Shown here one piece after another: positions 53,382-60,937 of a DNA stretch of 60,937 nt. The notes beneath the pieces were generated by a model. It did not search any database and had not been told where the DNA came from. It was given only the letters and a program-made list of their open reading frames with translations. Location of the stretch: positions 1 through 60,937 of the forward strand of contig JAESSY010000206.1 of the NCBI GenBank assembly GCA_016763855.1, given 5' to 3'. Source of the stretch: Pseudomonadales bacterium (GTDB taxonomy: Bacteria > Pseudomonadota > Gammaproteobacteria > Pseudomonadales > Azotimanducaceae). Position numbers and translations under genes: made by a program. Each line of letters begins with the position of its first letter. Positions within the stretch are counted from its first letter, which is position 1.

Positions 53382-54637
53382 TGTTTGTCTTTAAAAAGGG
53401 ATTCGAGGTCACCGTCCATAGCCATGCGGTTGCTAGTATATAGATCGGAGAATCGATCAGATAGTTTCTTTTCCCAACCTTTATCCCCTTTTACGATCGT
53501 CGGTAGTTTCCAAGGTAAACTCACGTAAAGATCCCACACAGAAACTTTATTCAGATCCTGGGAAAGTACGAGTCCACCTCGCTCGACCTCACGAATAAGG
53601 TTAAGCTCAATCAACTGATGTTTGTACGCACTCCATTCTTCAATATTTATTCGATGGCTGTGCGCGCGGATATCCCGTTCTTTAACGATCTCACCTTTCT
53701 GATGGGCTCGGTAGAACAACTCCAATAGAAAAATAATCTGAAAGAGTCTTTCCTCAACATGAATATTTCCTTCGAAGCGATAAACACCTAGGCTCCTGAC
53801 AAATTCTGCACCAAATAGAATAATTGTCCAGCTAACATAGATCCACAATAGAAATAATGGCACAGCAGCAAAAGCACCATAGATGACTTCAAAACTTGAT
53901 TGGGACATTAATGTCGCAAACAAAAATTTTGCTAATTCGAACAGTAAGGCTATTAAAACACCGCCAATTGATGCATGGCGCAACGAGACGGGACAGTTTG
54001 GGATCACGTAATAACAAAGCGTAAACATCCCGCTGCTCAAGAGTAAGGGTAACATCGTTAGAAACTGAGATGATTGGGCAACATCATTGATGAACGACAA
54101 AGACATCAAATAGGTCGATGTGGTTATGGCGATGCCTAGAAATAATGGTCCTAAAGTTAAGACCAGCCAATAGATTAGAAACCTTTGAAATCCATGTCTA
54201 GGCTTTTTAACTTGCCAGATATCATTAAATGTCCTTTCTATTGTTACCAACATCAAAAAGGAAACCACACCCAAGAGGACAGCACTGGGAATGCTCAAAG
54301 TTCGAGTTTGATCCGAAAAGCTATGTAGGTAGTCTTGTACGATAGTAACGTTCTCTGGAATGATATTTCCAAATATCAGCTCTTCAACTTTTTGCCCCAT
54401 TCCGTCAAAGGCATTAGCCATTCGAAATGCCCCATACATAAGTGTTAGTAAAGGCACGACGGCAAACAAGGTTTGATAAGTCAATGCAGCAGCAGTACTA
54501 GAACAATTATCATCGGAAAAATTCTTCCAAAGGTATTTGATAAAATTCCGCGCCCGCAGAGGAATGGATTCTACAATGCTCGATTGATTAGGTGCTTGTC
54601 TATTAGACTCTCGTTTCTTAAGCGGACTTTCTGACAT
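53378..54637 (-). CDS. YihY/BrkB-family membrane protein
   Basis: A 419-residue protein with six or more helices of the YihY (BrkB) family: NFSDDNCSSTAAALTYQTLF followed by AVVPLLTLMYGAF near residue 55, WQVKKPRHGFQRFLIYW, GAFAAVPLFLLWIYVSW and TIILFGAEFVRSLGVYRF. Many were once called RNase BN; that role is no longer accepted, and the function is unknown. The C-terminal 130 residues are soluble. It overlaps the thioredoxin gene. Confidence 0.88.
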   Translation of the reverse strand: MSESPLKKRESNRQAPNQSSIVESIPLRARNFIKYLWKNFSDDNCSSTAAALTYQTLFAVVPLLTLMYGAFRMANAFDGMGQKVEELIFGNIIPENVTIVQDYLHSFSDQTRTLSIPSAVLLGVVSFLMLVTIERTFNDIWQVKKPRHGFQRFLIYWLVLTLGPLFLGIAITTSTYLMSLSFINDVAQSSQFLTMLPLLLSSGMFTLCYYVIPNCPVSLRHASIGGVLIALLFELAKFLFATLMSQSSFEVIYGAFAAVPLFLLWIYVSWTIILFGAEFVRSLGVYRFEGNIHVEERLFQIIFLLELFYRAHQKGEIVKERDIRAHSHRINIEEWSAYKHQLIELNLIREVERGGLVLSQDLNKVSVWDLYVSLPWKLPTIVKGDKGWEKKLSDRFSDLYTSNRMAMDGDLESLFKDKQ

Positions 54638-54724
54638 AGTATAATTACTCTGCTACCTTATGAAATCGACCAGTGATTATTCACTAGTCTCTCATCCTCT
54701 CAATTATTGAAAGAAGATACACAA

Positions 54725-55075
54725 ATGGCTCAAGTTACAATTTACCACAATCCAAAATGTTCGAAATCACGACAAACTTTATCTTTGTTAGAAGAGAAGA
54801 ATATCATTCCTGAAATCATCTTGTATAAAGAAACAGTGCTCAATACGAAACAATTAGAAGATGTCATTAGGATGTTGGGAATAAAGGCGAGAGACTTAAT
54901 CAGAAAAAGCGAACCAGAATACAAAGATCTCCATCTGGCGGATGTTAGTATCAGTGAAGAAAAAATGATCCAGTACATGATAGAAAACCCTGGTCTAATT
55001 CAGCGACCCATTGTCATTGCCAATGGACAGGCAAGAATAGGTAGGCCACCCGAGTCGGTATTGGATATCTTGTGA
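54725..55075 (+). CDS. ArsC-family arsenate-reductase-like protein
   Basis: From ATG 54725 (MAQVTIYHNPKCSKSRQTLS) the protein is 116 residues. The ArsC cysteine is C12 in PKCSKSRQ, and IQRPIVIANGQARIGRPPES near the end is the family RP motif. It may reduce arsenate with glutaredoxin, but no ars operon is present and many members are stress regulators. The 54707 start adds six residues without support. Confidence 0.87.
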   Translation: MAQVTIYHNPKCSKSRQTLSLLEEKNIIPEIILYKETVLNTKQLEDVIRMLGIKARDLIRKSEPEYKDLHLADVSISEEKMIQYMIENPGLIQRPIVIANGQARIGRPPESVLDIL

Positions 55076-55107
55076 TTACGGTGGAGTGGGAAGGATACAG
55101 TAGAGTG

Positions 55108-55476
55108 CTAATGTACGATCTTGTCCCTGTATTCCGTAGGGAGTGGCTGTTCGAACTCGACAAATTCTTCCTCTTCGAGCATCCCGTCAGCGCTTCTCAC
55201 TTCATAGCGACGTGTTGATACCTCGCCATCGAGAATATCCGGCAATTCCTTTAGAAAGAGTTCCATGTGGGGCGTTTTAAAATGATCGTGTAAGGCGTCT
55301 ACAGTTTCCCATTCTTGGAAGAGGAGTAAGGTGTTGGGATTGGATAAACCAATGAAAAACTCGTAACTCACGCAACCTTCTTCTTCACGAGTCGCCGAAG
55401 ACATCTGGCGCATTAAATCTAATGCTTTTTCTCTGACTTCGAGCCTAATTGGAAATGTGCCGTGGACAATAATCAT
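55108..55476 (-). CDS. antibiotic-biosynthesis-monooxygenase-like (ABM) protein
   Basis: From ATG 55476 (MIIVHGTFPIRLEVREKALD) the protein is 122 residues. The ABM fold is shown by MRQMSSATREEEGCVSYEFF, LLLFQEWETVDALHDHF and TPHMELFLKELPDIL. These small dimeric proteins are often cofactor-free oxygenases of quinones or alpha-beta-unsaturated carbonyls. The acidic C-terminus (MLEEEEFVEFEQ) is an extra. A longer frame to 55527 has no extra conserved sequence. Confidence 0.8.
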   Translation of the reverse strand: MIIVHGTFPIRLEVREKALDLMRQMSSATREEEGCVSYEFFIGLSNPNTLLLFQEWETVDALHDHFKTPHMELFLKELPDILDGEVSTRRYEVRSADGMLEEEEFVEFEQPLPTEYRDKIVH

Positions 55477-55548
55477 ATTTGTGTGCAAAAAGCTCGCAGA
55501 AAACCAAATGGAGTAAATATTATACACTTATCTGAGCGGGTTTAAATC

Positions 55549-57450
55549 CTAGCTTGTCGGTAATCCAATCCCCGCATCATTCAATACTTGCTCTATCTCT
55601 CCTAAAACTTCAGGATCATCAATAGTTGCCGGAAAATCATAGGCTTGATGATCCGCGATTTTTCGAATTATCTTTCTCAGAATCTTTCCAGATCGAGTTT
55701 TTGGCAAGCGCTGAGTCACGATAGTTTTTCGAAAATTGGCAAAAGCACCAATTTCCTTTCTTACCATTGCAACCAATTCGCTTTGAAGTTGTTCAGGAGG
55801 AGTATTAACACCATCTTTCAGAATGAGAAGCCCTATAGGAACCTGCCCTTTCTCTTTATCCTCAATACCGACAACAGCGCATTCTGCAATGGCATCGTGG
55901 GCCGCGACAATTTCTTCCATTTCTCCCGTGGATAGCCTATGACCGGCAACATTAATCACATCATCAGTTCGGCCCATGATAAATAAATAGCCATCTTCAT
56001 CGAAAAACCCGCCGTCCCCCGTTAAGAAAAATCCTGGGTGCTGGTGCACGTAGGCATCAAGGTAACGACTATGATCACCCCACACCGTCGGAAGACATCC
56101 TGGGGGTAAGGGTAATTTCACGACTACATCCCCTATTTCCCCGTGACCTAATATTTCATGATTCTCAGAGAGAATTTTTATGTCATAACCGGGTACCGCA
56201 AAGTTGGCGGATCCTGCTTTGGTTTCAAAATCATCTAAACCCTTAAGAATTGATGCCATTGGCCATCCTGTTTCAGTTTGCCACCAATGATCAATTACCG
56301 GTATCTTAAGAATCTTCTTTAGCCATTCATAGGTCGAAGGATCAGTTCGCTCTCCTGCCACAAATAACGTTCTCAAACTGGATATGTCATATTTTTCAAG
56401 TAGGCGGCTGTCTGGATCTTCTTTTCGAATTGCCCGAAATCCCGTCGGTGCCGTAAAAAAGACTTCTACCTTATGGTCTTGAATCACTCTCCAAAAAGTA
56501 CCCGCATCTGGTGTTCGTACGGGCTTGCCTTCAAATAAAATACTAGTACAACCCAATAACAAAGGTGCGTAAACGATATAAGAGTGCCCAACAACCCAAC
56601 CTACATCAGATGCAGCCCAGAATACGTCTCCTGGTTTGACGCCATAAACAGCTTCCATGGAATACTTTAAAGCAACTGCATGCCCTCCATTGTCCCGCAC
56701 AACCCCTTTCGGCTTACCTGTCGTCCCTGAAGTATAAAGAATGTAAAGGGGGTCAATTGACGACAAGACAACTGCATCAGCAGGTTCAGCCGTAGTTGCA
56801 TTGATAGTTTCTTTCCAATCCATTTCTCCTTCATCAAGATCTGCAAGACATTGTTCTCTTTGCAGTACGATGCTGTGCTTCACTTTATGTTTTGCAAAGG
56901 AGCGAGCCTCGTCGACTAGCGGTTTATAAGGAATGATTTTTTCAACTTCAATGCCACAAGATGCTGAGAGAATCATTTTGGGTTCCGAATCGTCTATCCT
57001 GCTTGCCAGTTCCTTCGCCGCAAAACCACCAAATACGACAGAATGAATGGCCCCCAGCCTTGCACATGCCAACATACCAACGACCGCTTCAGGAATCATG
57101 GGCATGTAAACAATAACCCTATCTCCCTTTTCTATTCCCTCGGCCTTTAACACGCCCGCAAAGCAAGCCACCTCATCTAGAAGTGCTCTGTAGGTTATTT
57201 TGCGGATGGAATTTGTCACAGGTGAATCATATATAAGCGCCAGCTGATCTCCTCGCCCATTAATCACATGATGATCAAGGGCTAGATATGAGGTATTGAG
57301 TTCACCATCACAAAACCATCGATCATTCTGATTGTCATCTTTTGATAAAATTGTCATCGGAAACTTGTGCCATGAAATACCTTTCGCCTTTTCTTCCCAG
57401 AATTCTTCTGGCTTCTCAATCGATTTCTGATATTCCAATTTGTAAGACAT
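55549..57450 (-). CDS. prpE: propionyl-CoA synthetase (PrpE-like)
   Basis: A 633-residue AMP-forming acyl-CoA synthetase. P-loop-like YILYTSGTTGKPKGVVRDNG and the HWWQTETGWP motif are present, and the catalytic lysine lies in LPKTRSGKILRKI. The NGGHAVAL stretch after the P-loop and GHSYIVYAPLLLGCTSIL favour PrpE over acetyl-CoA synthetase. It activates propionate, and probably acetate weakly. There is no prpBCD nearby. A terminator for the upstream minus-strand gene precedes it. Confidence 0.87.
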   Translation of the reverse strand: MSYKLEYQKSIEKPEEFWEEKAKGISWHKFPMTILSKDDNQNDRWFCDGELNTSYLALDHHVINGRGDQLALIYDSPVTNSIRKITYRALLDEVACFAGVLKAEGIEKGDRVIVYMPMIPEAVVGMLACARLGAIHSVVFGGFAAKELASRIDDSEPKMILSASCGIEVEKIIPYKPLVDEARSFAKHKVKHSIVLQREQCLADLDEGEMDWKETINATTAEPADAVVLSSIDPLYILYTSGTTGKPKGVVRDNGGHAVALKYSMEAVYGVKPGDVFWAASDVGWVVGHSYIVYAPLLLGCTSILFEGKPVRTPDAGTFWRVIQDHKVEVFFTAPTGFRAIRKEDPDSRLLEKYDISSLRTLFVAGERTDPSTYEWLKKILKIPVIDHWWQTETGWPMASILKGLDDFETKAGSANFAVPGYDIKILSENHEILGHGEIGDVVVKLPLPPGCLPTVWGDHSRYLDAYVHQHPGFFLTGDGGFFDEDGYLFIMGRTDDVINVAGHRLSTGEMEEIVAAHDAIAECAVVGIEDKEKGQVPIGLLILKDGVNTPPEQLQSELVAMVRKEIGAFANFRKTIVTQRLPKTRSGKILRKIIRKIADHQAYDFPATIDDPEVLGEIEQVLNDAGIGLPTS

Positions 57451-57582
57451 AAAAAGTGGTTTCCGATGTTGACTAACATTAATGATCTAATTAGGGCAGA
57501 TACAATTTACGATTCTGACTTAAGGTACCGACAAATTCAGCGCCTGAAATTCACTATTTTAGCTGAAGAAAAACCCTCGCAC

Positions 57583-57612
57583 AAAAAAAAGGATCCGATC
57601 GGATCCTTTTTT
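57583..57612 (-). terminator. bidirectional Rho-independent terminator
   Basis: A palindrome: eight A, GGATCC, GATC, GGATCC, six T. It ends the minus-strand transcript of the basic-protein gene at 57674 before prpE; the stem is six GC-rich pairs extended by A-T pairs. Confidence 0.9.
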
Positions 57613-57627
57613 ATAGTAAGCACTTAC

Positions 57628-57664
57628 ACTATGCACTAAAGCACTAAAAAAAAGTGCACTAAAG
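57628..57664. repeat. short GCACTAAA repeat near a gene 3' end
   Basis: GCACTTA, GCACTAAA, GCACTAAA and GCACTAAAG occur within 37 bases downstream of the 57674 gene stop (minus direction). On the minus strand each reads TTAGTGC, containing a TAG. It could be another, small, end duplication or chance. Confidence 0.4.
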
Positions 57665-57673
57665 AAAAAGCGA

Positions 57674-58186
57674 TTATTTCTTCTTGCGCTTTCTCTTCAT
57701 TGCTTCTAGCTGCGCCTTTGACGGTTGTGCTTTCAACAGTTCTTTAAAGGTCTTTGCACGCTTGGAAATTTTCTTGTGGTCAATATAGAAATCCACTGCT
57801 TTTTCCCAAGCGCCTTTCAATCCATGTAAATTGATTGAAACTGTGGTATTGACAATTTTTCCAACTTTAGCGGACATAATACCAATTTGGAAAACAGGAG
57901 TGCGGGTTCCACTCTTCTCTGTTTTCATTCTGAACAAAATGCCACGTACCTTGCCATTTTTATCAAACAGGGCAGTTTTTGCTGCTAACGCTTTTGCTTT
58001 AGACTGCTGTTTCTCAAGTACTGCATCGCGATCTTCAGCCTCGGCTTTGATCTTTGCGCGAGCTGCACCGCGTAATCGCTTGCCATTTGCCTTAAGGGAA
58101 AAGTATTCTTGGTAGGTCTTTCCTGCAATCTGCCGCCTGACCCTAAACCCGTGGAATCGAGTAGTATCAAGTAATTCTACGCTCAT
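57674..58186 (-). CDS. very basic putative DNA-binding protein (AP2-like)
   Basis: A 170-residue protein rich in Lys/Arg. The segment HGFRVRRQIAGKTYQEYFSL near residue 13 resembles the three-strand AP2/integrase-N-terminal DNA-binding fold, followed by a long basic helix (AARAKIKAEAEDRDAVLEKQ) and a second mixed domain (PVFQIGIMSAKVGKIVNTTV), ending in MKRKRKKK. I infer nucleic-acid binding; no function is known. It is monocistronic, with a terminator after it. Confidence 0.55.
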   Translation of the reverse strand: MSVELLDTTRFHGFRVRRQIAGKTYQEYFSLKANGKRLRGAARAKIKAEAEDRDAVLEKQQSKAKALAAKTALFDKNGKVRGILFRMKTEKSGTRTPVFQIGIMSAKVGKIVNTTVSINLHGLKGAWEKAVDFYIDHKKISKRAKTFKELLKAQPSKAQLEAMKRKRKKK

Positions 58187-58602
58187 ATGGTTTACCTATA
58201 ATTTGATGAATGAATTTGGATAGATCAATACTAAATCGCTTAACTTCGTGGTTACTCGTCGCTTCTATATTATTTGACCATTTATACGCCTAGACCACTT
58301 ACACAACTAGACTATTTACAAGACCAAAAAGGGTCCGAGACTACTGACCTATGCGGCGACTTACCAACGAGGGCAATTGACCTCTCCTTACAACAATTAG
58401 CCTAGCAGACCATATGGATATCGTCAGGTCTGAGCCAACTTTGGAGGGGCGCAATTCTACAGGAAAAACTTAAAAAGAAAATGGTTAAAGTGCTAATTTT
58501 AGTCGAAAAACCCTATTAGTTAAGAATTAAACATGACATTTCGCGTTATGAAGGTGCTGAAAGCCTCTGATTCTTAGTGACTTTCTGCACCTGCGGCCCA
58601 TT
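58187..58602. other. intergenic region with a 17-bp degenerate repeat
   Basis: 416 bases without a supported gene. At 58276-58325 the units GACCATTTATACGCCTA, GACCACTTACACAACTA and GACTATTTACAAGACC repeat at a 17-base period. The rest shows nothing I can name; it should hold the promoter of the 57674 gene. Confidence 0.55.
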
Positions 58603-59736
58603 TCAGCAAGCGCTTACTGCCCCTGACTCAATCAAAGATTGGATCTCATCGTCACTAAATCCTGCGCTTTTCAACACATTTTGTGAATCTTCTCCTGGTA
58701 TTCGTGAAGGCACGCCAAGTTCTGGCTGTGTACGGCTAAATCGAGGTGCTGGGGCGGGCTGTAACATCCCATCACTTTCCACGAAGGTCGCTCTATGTTT
58801 GTTATGAGGATGTTCCGCTGCCTCCGTCAAAGACAAAACAGGGGCAAAACATACATCTGTGCCCTCCATTAACTCACACCACTCTGCTCGGGTCTTCTCT
58901 TTAAAGACCGCCTCAAGCTTTGATTTATATTCCGGCCAACGAGATCTATCCATCTGAGCAGAATATTCTTCGCTATCCAGACCCGCTTTTTCTATCAAAA
59001 GTGCATAAAACTGCGGCTCGATGGAACCAATCGAAATATATTCACCCTCTTTTGTTTCGTAAGTATCATAAAAGTGCGCGCCGCCGTCTAACATGTTTGA
59101 GCCTCTCTCAGGCTTCCACATACCCGCCGCTGTCATGGTATAGAACATAGACATTAAGGTTGCCGCGCCATCCACCATAGCTGTATCAACGACTTGCCCT
59201 TTATCGGAAGATTTTGCTTCCAATATTGCGCAGACCATTCCGAAGGCTAAAAGCATCCCTCCTCCACCAAAGTCACCCACTAAGTTGAGTGGTGGAACGG
59301 GTTTTTCTCCTTTCGGACCGATAGCGCTTAACGCACCAGATAGCGCAATATAGTTAATATCATGACCCGCTGTTTGGGCCATGGGCCCATCCTGGCCCCA
59401 ACCCGTCATCCTGCCGTAAACAAGCGCTTTATTGACCTTCATACATTCATCGGGTCCCAGCCCCAATCTCTCTGTCACACCCGGACGAAAGCCCTCAAAA
59501 AGCGCATCCGCGCTCTCACATAGCTTCAACACAACCGCTTTTCCAGCTTCACTTTTTAGATCTACCGCTATGGATTGACGTCCACGAGTGAGAACATCGG
59601 GAAAGCGCTTCGAACCACCCTTGGAACGATCAATTCTTATCACTTCGGCACCCATATCTGCTAACAACATGCCGCAGAATGGACCCGGCCCAATACCGGC
59701 TAACTCGATTATTTTGATACCCAAAAGTGGTCCCAT
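58603..59736 (-). CDS. CaiB/BaiF family CoA transferase or alpha-methylacyl-CoA racemase
   Basis: A 377-residue class III CoA-transferase-fold protein. It opens [20 protein letters not shown] and has [38 protein letters not shown] (the catalytic histidine of racemases) and [29 protein letters not shown], followed by the later acidic residue, is the pattern of alpha-methylacyl-CoA racemase (Amacr), which epimerises 2-methyl acyl-CoAs for beta-oxidation. This fits the acyl-CoA dehydrogenase elsewhere in the window. Confidence 0.82.
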   Translation of the reverse strand: MGPLLGIKIIELAGIGPGPFCGMLLADMGAEVIRIDRSKGGSKRFPDVLTRGRQSIAVDLKSEAGKAVVLKLCESADALFEGFRPGVTERLGLGPDECMKVNKALVYGRMTGWGQDGPMAQTAGHDINYIALSGALSAIGPKGEKPVPPLNLVGDFGGGGMLLAFGMVCAILEAKSSDKGQVVDTAMVDGAATLMSMFYTMTAAGMWKPERGSNMLDGGAHFYDTYETKEGEYISIGSIEPQFYALLIEKAGLDSEEYSAQMDRSRWPEYKSKLEAVFKEKTRAEWCELMEGTDVCFAPVLSLTEAAEHPHNKHRATFVESDGMLQPAPAPRFSRTQPELGVPSRIPGEDSQNVLKSAGFSDDEIQSLIESGAVSAC

Positions 59737-59855
59737 AGTTCAACTCCCGTTATTTAATTTCTAGCACCATTTAGTCACAAGCTATCTCTTGTAGCAAATC
59801 CGTCACCTTCACCTGCAAATTTCCTTTTTTTTGCTAGACTCAATGGATGTAGTAC

Positions 59856-60791
59856 ATGTTTAAATATGGATGTTACTCACCCTGGATAAAAGGAATTAGT
59901 GAATTGCCAGAAACACTCACAAAATATGCGTCAGCTGAAACCGCAGAATTGATTCTTAACAACAGTTGCTTACGATGGAGCTCACCAGAACTCTTTGATG
60001 AGCCCTGGGCTGTAAAACATGATCCTAAGCTTGATTTCGATCATATAACCATCAATGACGCGATGCTTAAAGCCGCAGTCGCAATGATATTCTCAAGAGA
60101 TCTTCCCAAAGGAAATGTAGACCATCCTCTGTTTAAGGCCATACGACGTTGGCGCTCGGAAGATCGTTTTAATGACGAAATGGAAGCCTTCGAAGCCCTA
60201 AAGGAACTACTTGCTCCTACGCCTGAAACTTTGGCAGAGAAACTCAAAAAAATCGTGACTGTTTGGAAGCGACTGATCGAAAACGTTCGTATACTCTGCC
60301 TTTCAGAAACGAACAAAGATCTCTTATCATGGAGCCTCTATGCTGACAATCATCGCGGCATGGCATTAAAATTTTCAACTGAGGGGATTTTAGCCGACTC
60401 AAAACCAGTAGAATATCATTCGTTCAGATCACACCTGACCAGCGTCAAGGAGCAAGTTGATGATCTAGTGGGCATTAAAAAAGCTGACGTTATCGACACT
60501 TTCGATGATAGGCTCTTAAGCAGACCAAGGTCATCAGCAAGTGAAAAAGAGTGGAGAAATGTCAAAGTTTTTAGAGAAGATGAATTGGATTGTGGAGAGG
60601 ACATTGAAGACTGGCATCTGGATCTCCCGTTCGAGCCACAAGAGCTTAAGGCAGTCTACTTTGGATTTCAGATGTCTGAACAAAAGAGGGCGGAATTTAT
60701 CCAGCTTCTGAAAATCAGTTATCCCGCAACTAAACTTTTTCTGGCTTTCCCCGTTGAAGGTCAATTTGAAGTGGACTTCAAAAAACTCTGA
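59856..60791 (+). CDS. DUF2971 domain protein
   Basis: A 311-residue protein with LTKYASAETAELILNNSCLRW near the start, then RILCLSETNKDLLSWSLYAD and NHRGMALKFS, the core of DUF2971. This domain is often found in accessory or defence-related islands, but no function is established. It has no membrane segment. It is a lone plus-strand gene with start ATG 59856. Confidence 0.7.
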   Translation: MFKYGCYSPWIKGISELPETLTKYASAETAELILNNSCLRWSSPELFDEPWAVKHDPKLDFDHITINDAMLKAAVAMIFSRDLPKGNVDHPLFKAIRRWRSEDRFNDEMEAFEALKELLAPTPETLAEKLKKIVTVWKRLIENVRILCLSETNKDLLSWSLYADNHRGMALKFSTEGILADSKPVEYHSFRSHLTSVKEQVDDLVGIKKADVIDTFDDRLLSRPRSSASEKEWRNVKVFREDELDCGEDIEDWHLDLPFEPQELKAVYFGFQMSEQKRAEFIQLLKISYPATKLFLAFPVEGQFEVDFKKL

Positions 60792-60870
60792 AGCCAGCTT
60801 TGAATGAGGACATACTCCCTCGCGCTGCACTTCTAATTCTGACTTGAACTCATTGCTGTCCCGTTAACTT

Positions 60871-60936
60871 TCATATCAAAGCCAACTGATAAATGTTGAT
60901 GGGTTTCTCATTATGCGGCTCACCCCGAAGCAATGC
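60871..60936 (-). CDS. 3' end of a gene cut by the window edge
   Basis: A minus-strand frame open at the edge reads ALLRGEPHNEKPINIYQLAL and I, then TGA at 60871. The composition is protein-like, but 22 residues are too few to name. Confidence 0.3.
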   Translation of the reverse strand, partial: ALLRGEPHNEKPINIYQLALI

Positions 60937-60937
60937 C

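Overview
The window is a stretch of chromosome from a gammaproteobacterium, fairly AT-rich and probably marine or aquatic. The strongest evidence is the order aspS-yebC-ruvC-ruvA-ruvB-tolQ-tolR-tolA-tolB-pal-cpoB-queE-queC (48644 down to 37321), followed nearby by a tRNA-Lys, nadA, a BepA-type protease, a TusA-like protein, a PerM-like permease, dapA and bamC. This is the arrangement known from Pseudomonas and its relatives. There is no prophage, insertion sequence or CRISPR array.

Layout. 1-4.3 kb: a decayed VapC toxin gene, small membrane proteins, a DsbA-like oxidoreductase and an acyl-CoA dehydrogenase with two small companions. 4.5-7 kb: a 716-residue metallo-beta-lactamase/cyclic-nucleotide-binding protein facing an encapsulated-ferritin-like gene that has no encapsulin. 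7-10.3 kb: a frameshifted peptide-binding protein and a thiamine-diphosphate enzyme. 10.4-11.8 kb: a phage-shock operon (a small exported protein, pspA, a frameshifted pspC) behind a sigma-54-like promoter. 11.8-18.7 kb: amidohydrolase, ROK sugar kinase, MaoC-like protein, sterol-desaturase-like hydroxylase, GST, and a one-domain voltage-gated channel with an unusually acidic filter. 18.7-22.9 kb: amidotransferase, glutamine-synthetase-like ligase, and a two-component sodium/solute symporter. 23.4-35.3 kb: CnoX-like co-chaperone, a previously missed 50-residue gene under two LexA boxes, then cell-envelope and biosynthetic housekeeping (MBL hydrolase, bamC, dapA, perM, tusA-like, bepA, nadA, a glutathione-synthetase-like ATP-grasp, tRNA-Lys, prlC). 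35.3-49.1 kb: an orphan NtrC-type regulator, queC/queE, the tol-pal cluster, ruvABC, yebC, aspS and an FmdB-type protein. 49.3-60.9 kb: an HD-GYP-like protein, an HU-like protein with a basic tail, proS, truncated haemoglobin, thioredoxin, BrkB, ArsC-like, monooxygenase, propionyl-CoA synthetase, a basic putative DNA-binding protein, a CoA transferase/racemase and a DUF2971 protein.

Two signals stand out. First, short tandem duplications lie exactly on gene 3' ends, and every copy carries the last codons plus a stop codon. They are clear after the dsbA-like gene, pspC, the 18.05 kb gene and ruvB, and weaker after pspA. A related array lies at 24.3 kb, and one at 35.3 kb is now translated in a different frame. 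Second, two adjacent CTG-N10-CAG sites cover the promoter of a tiny unannotated gene at 24.55-24.70 kb, which predicts a new SOS-induced small protein.

Four genes carry single-base frame breaks (vapC-like, peptide-binding protein, pspC, tolA). Those in pspC and tolA are hard to accept biologically and may be base-call errors, so the raw reads should be consulted before they are called pseudogenes. All functional names below come from recognising motifs by eye; no database search was run.
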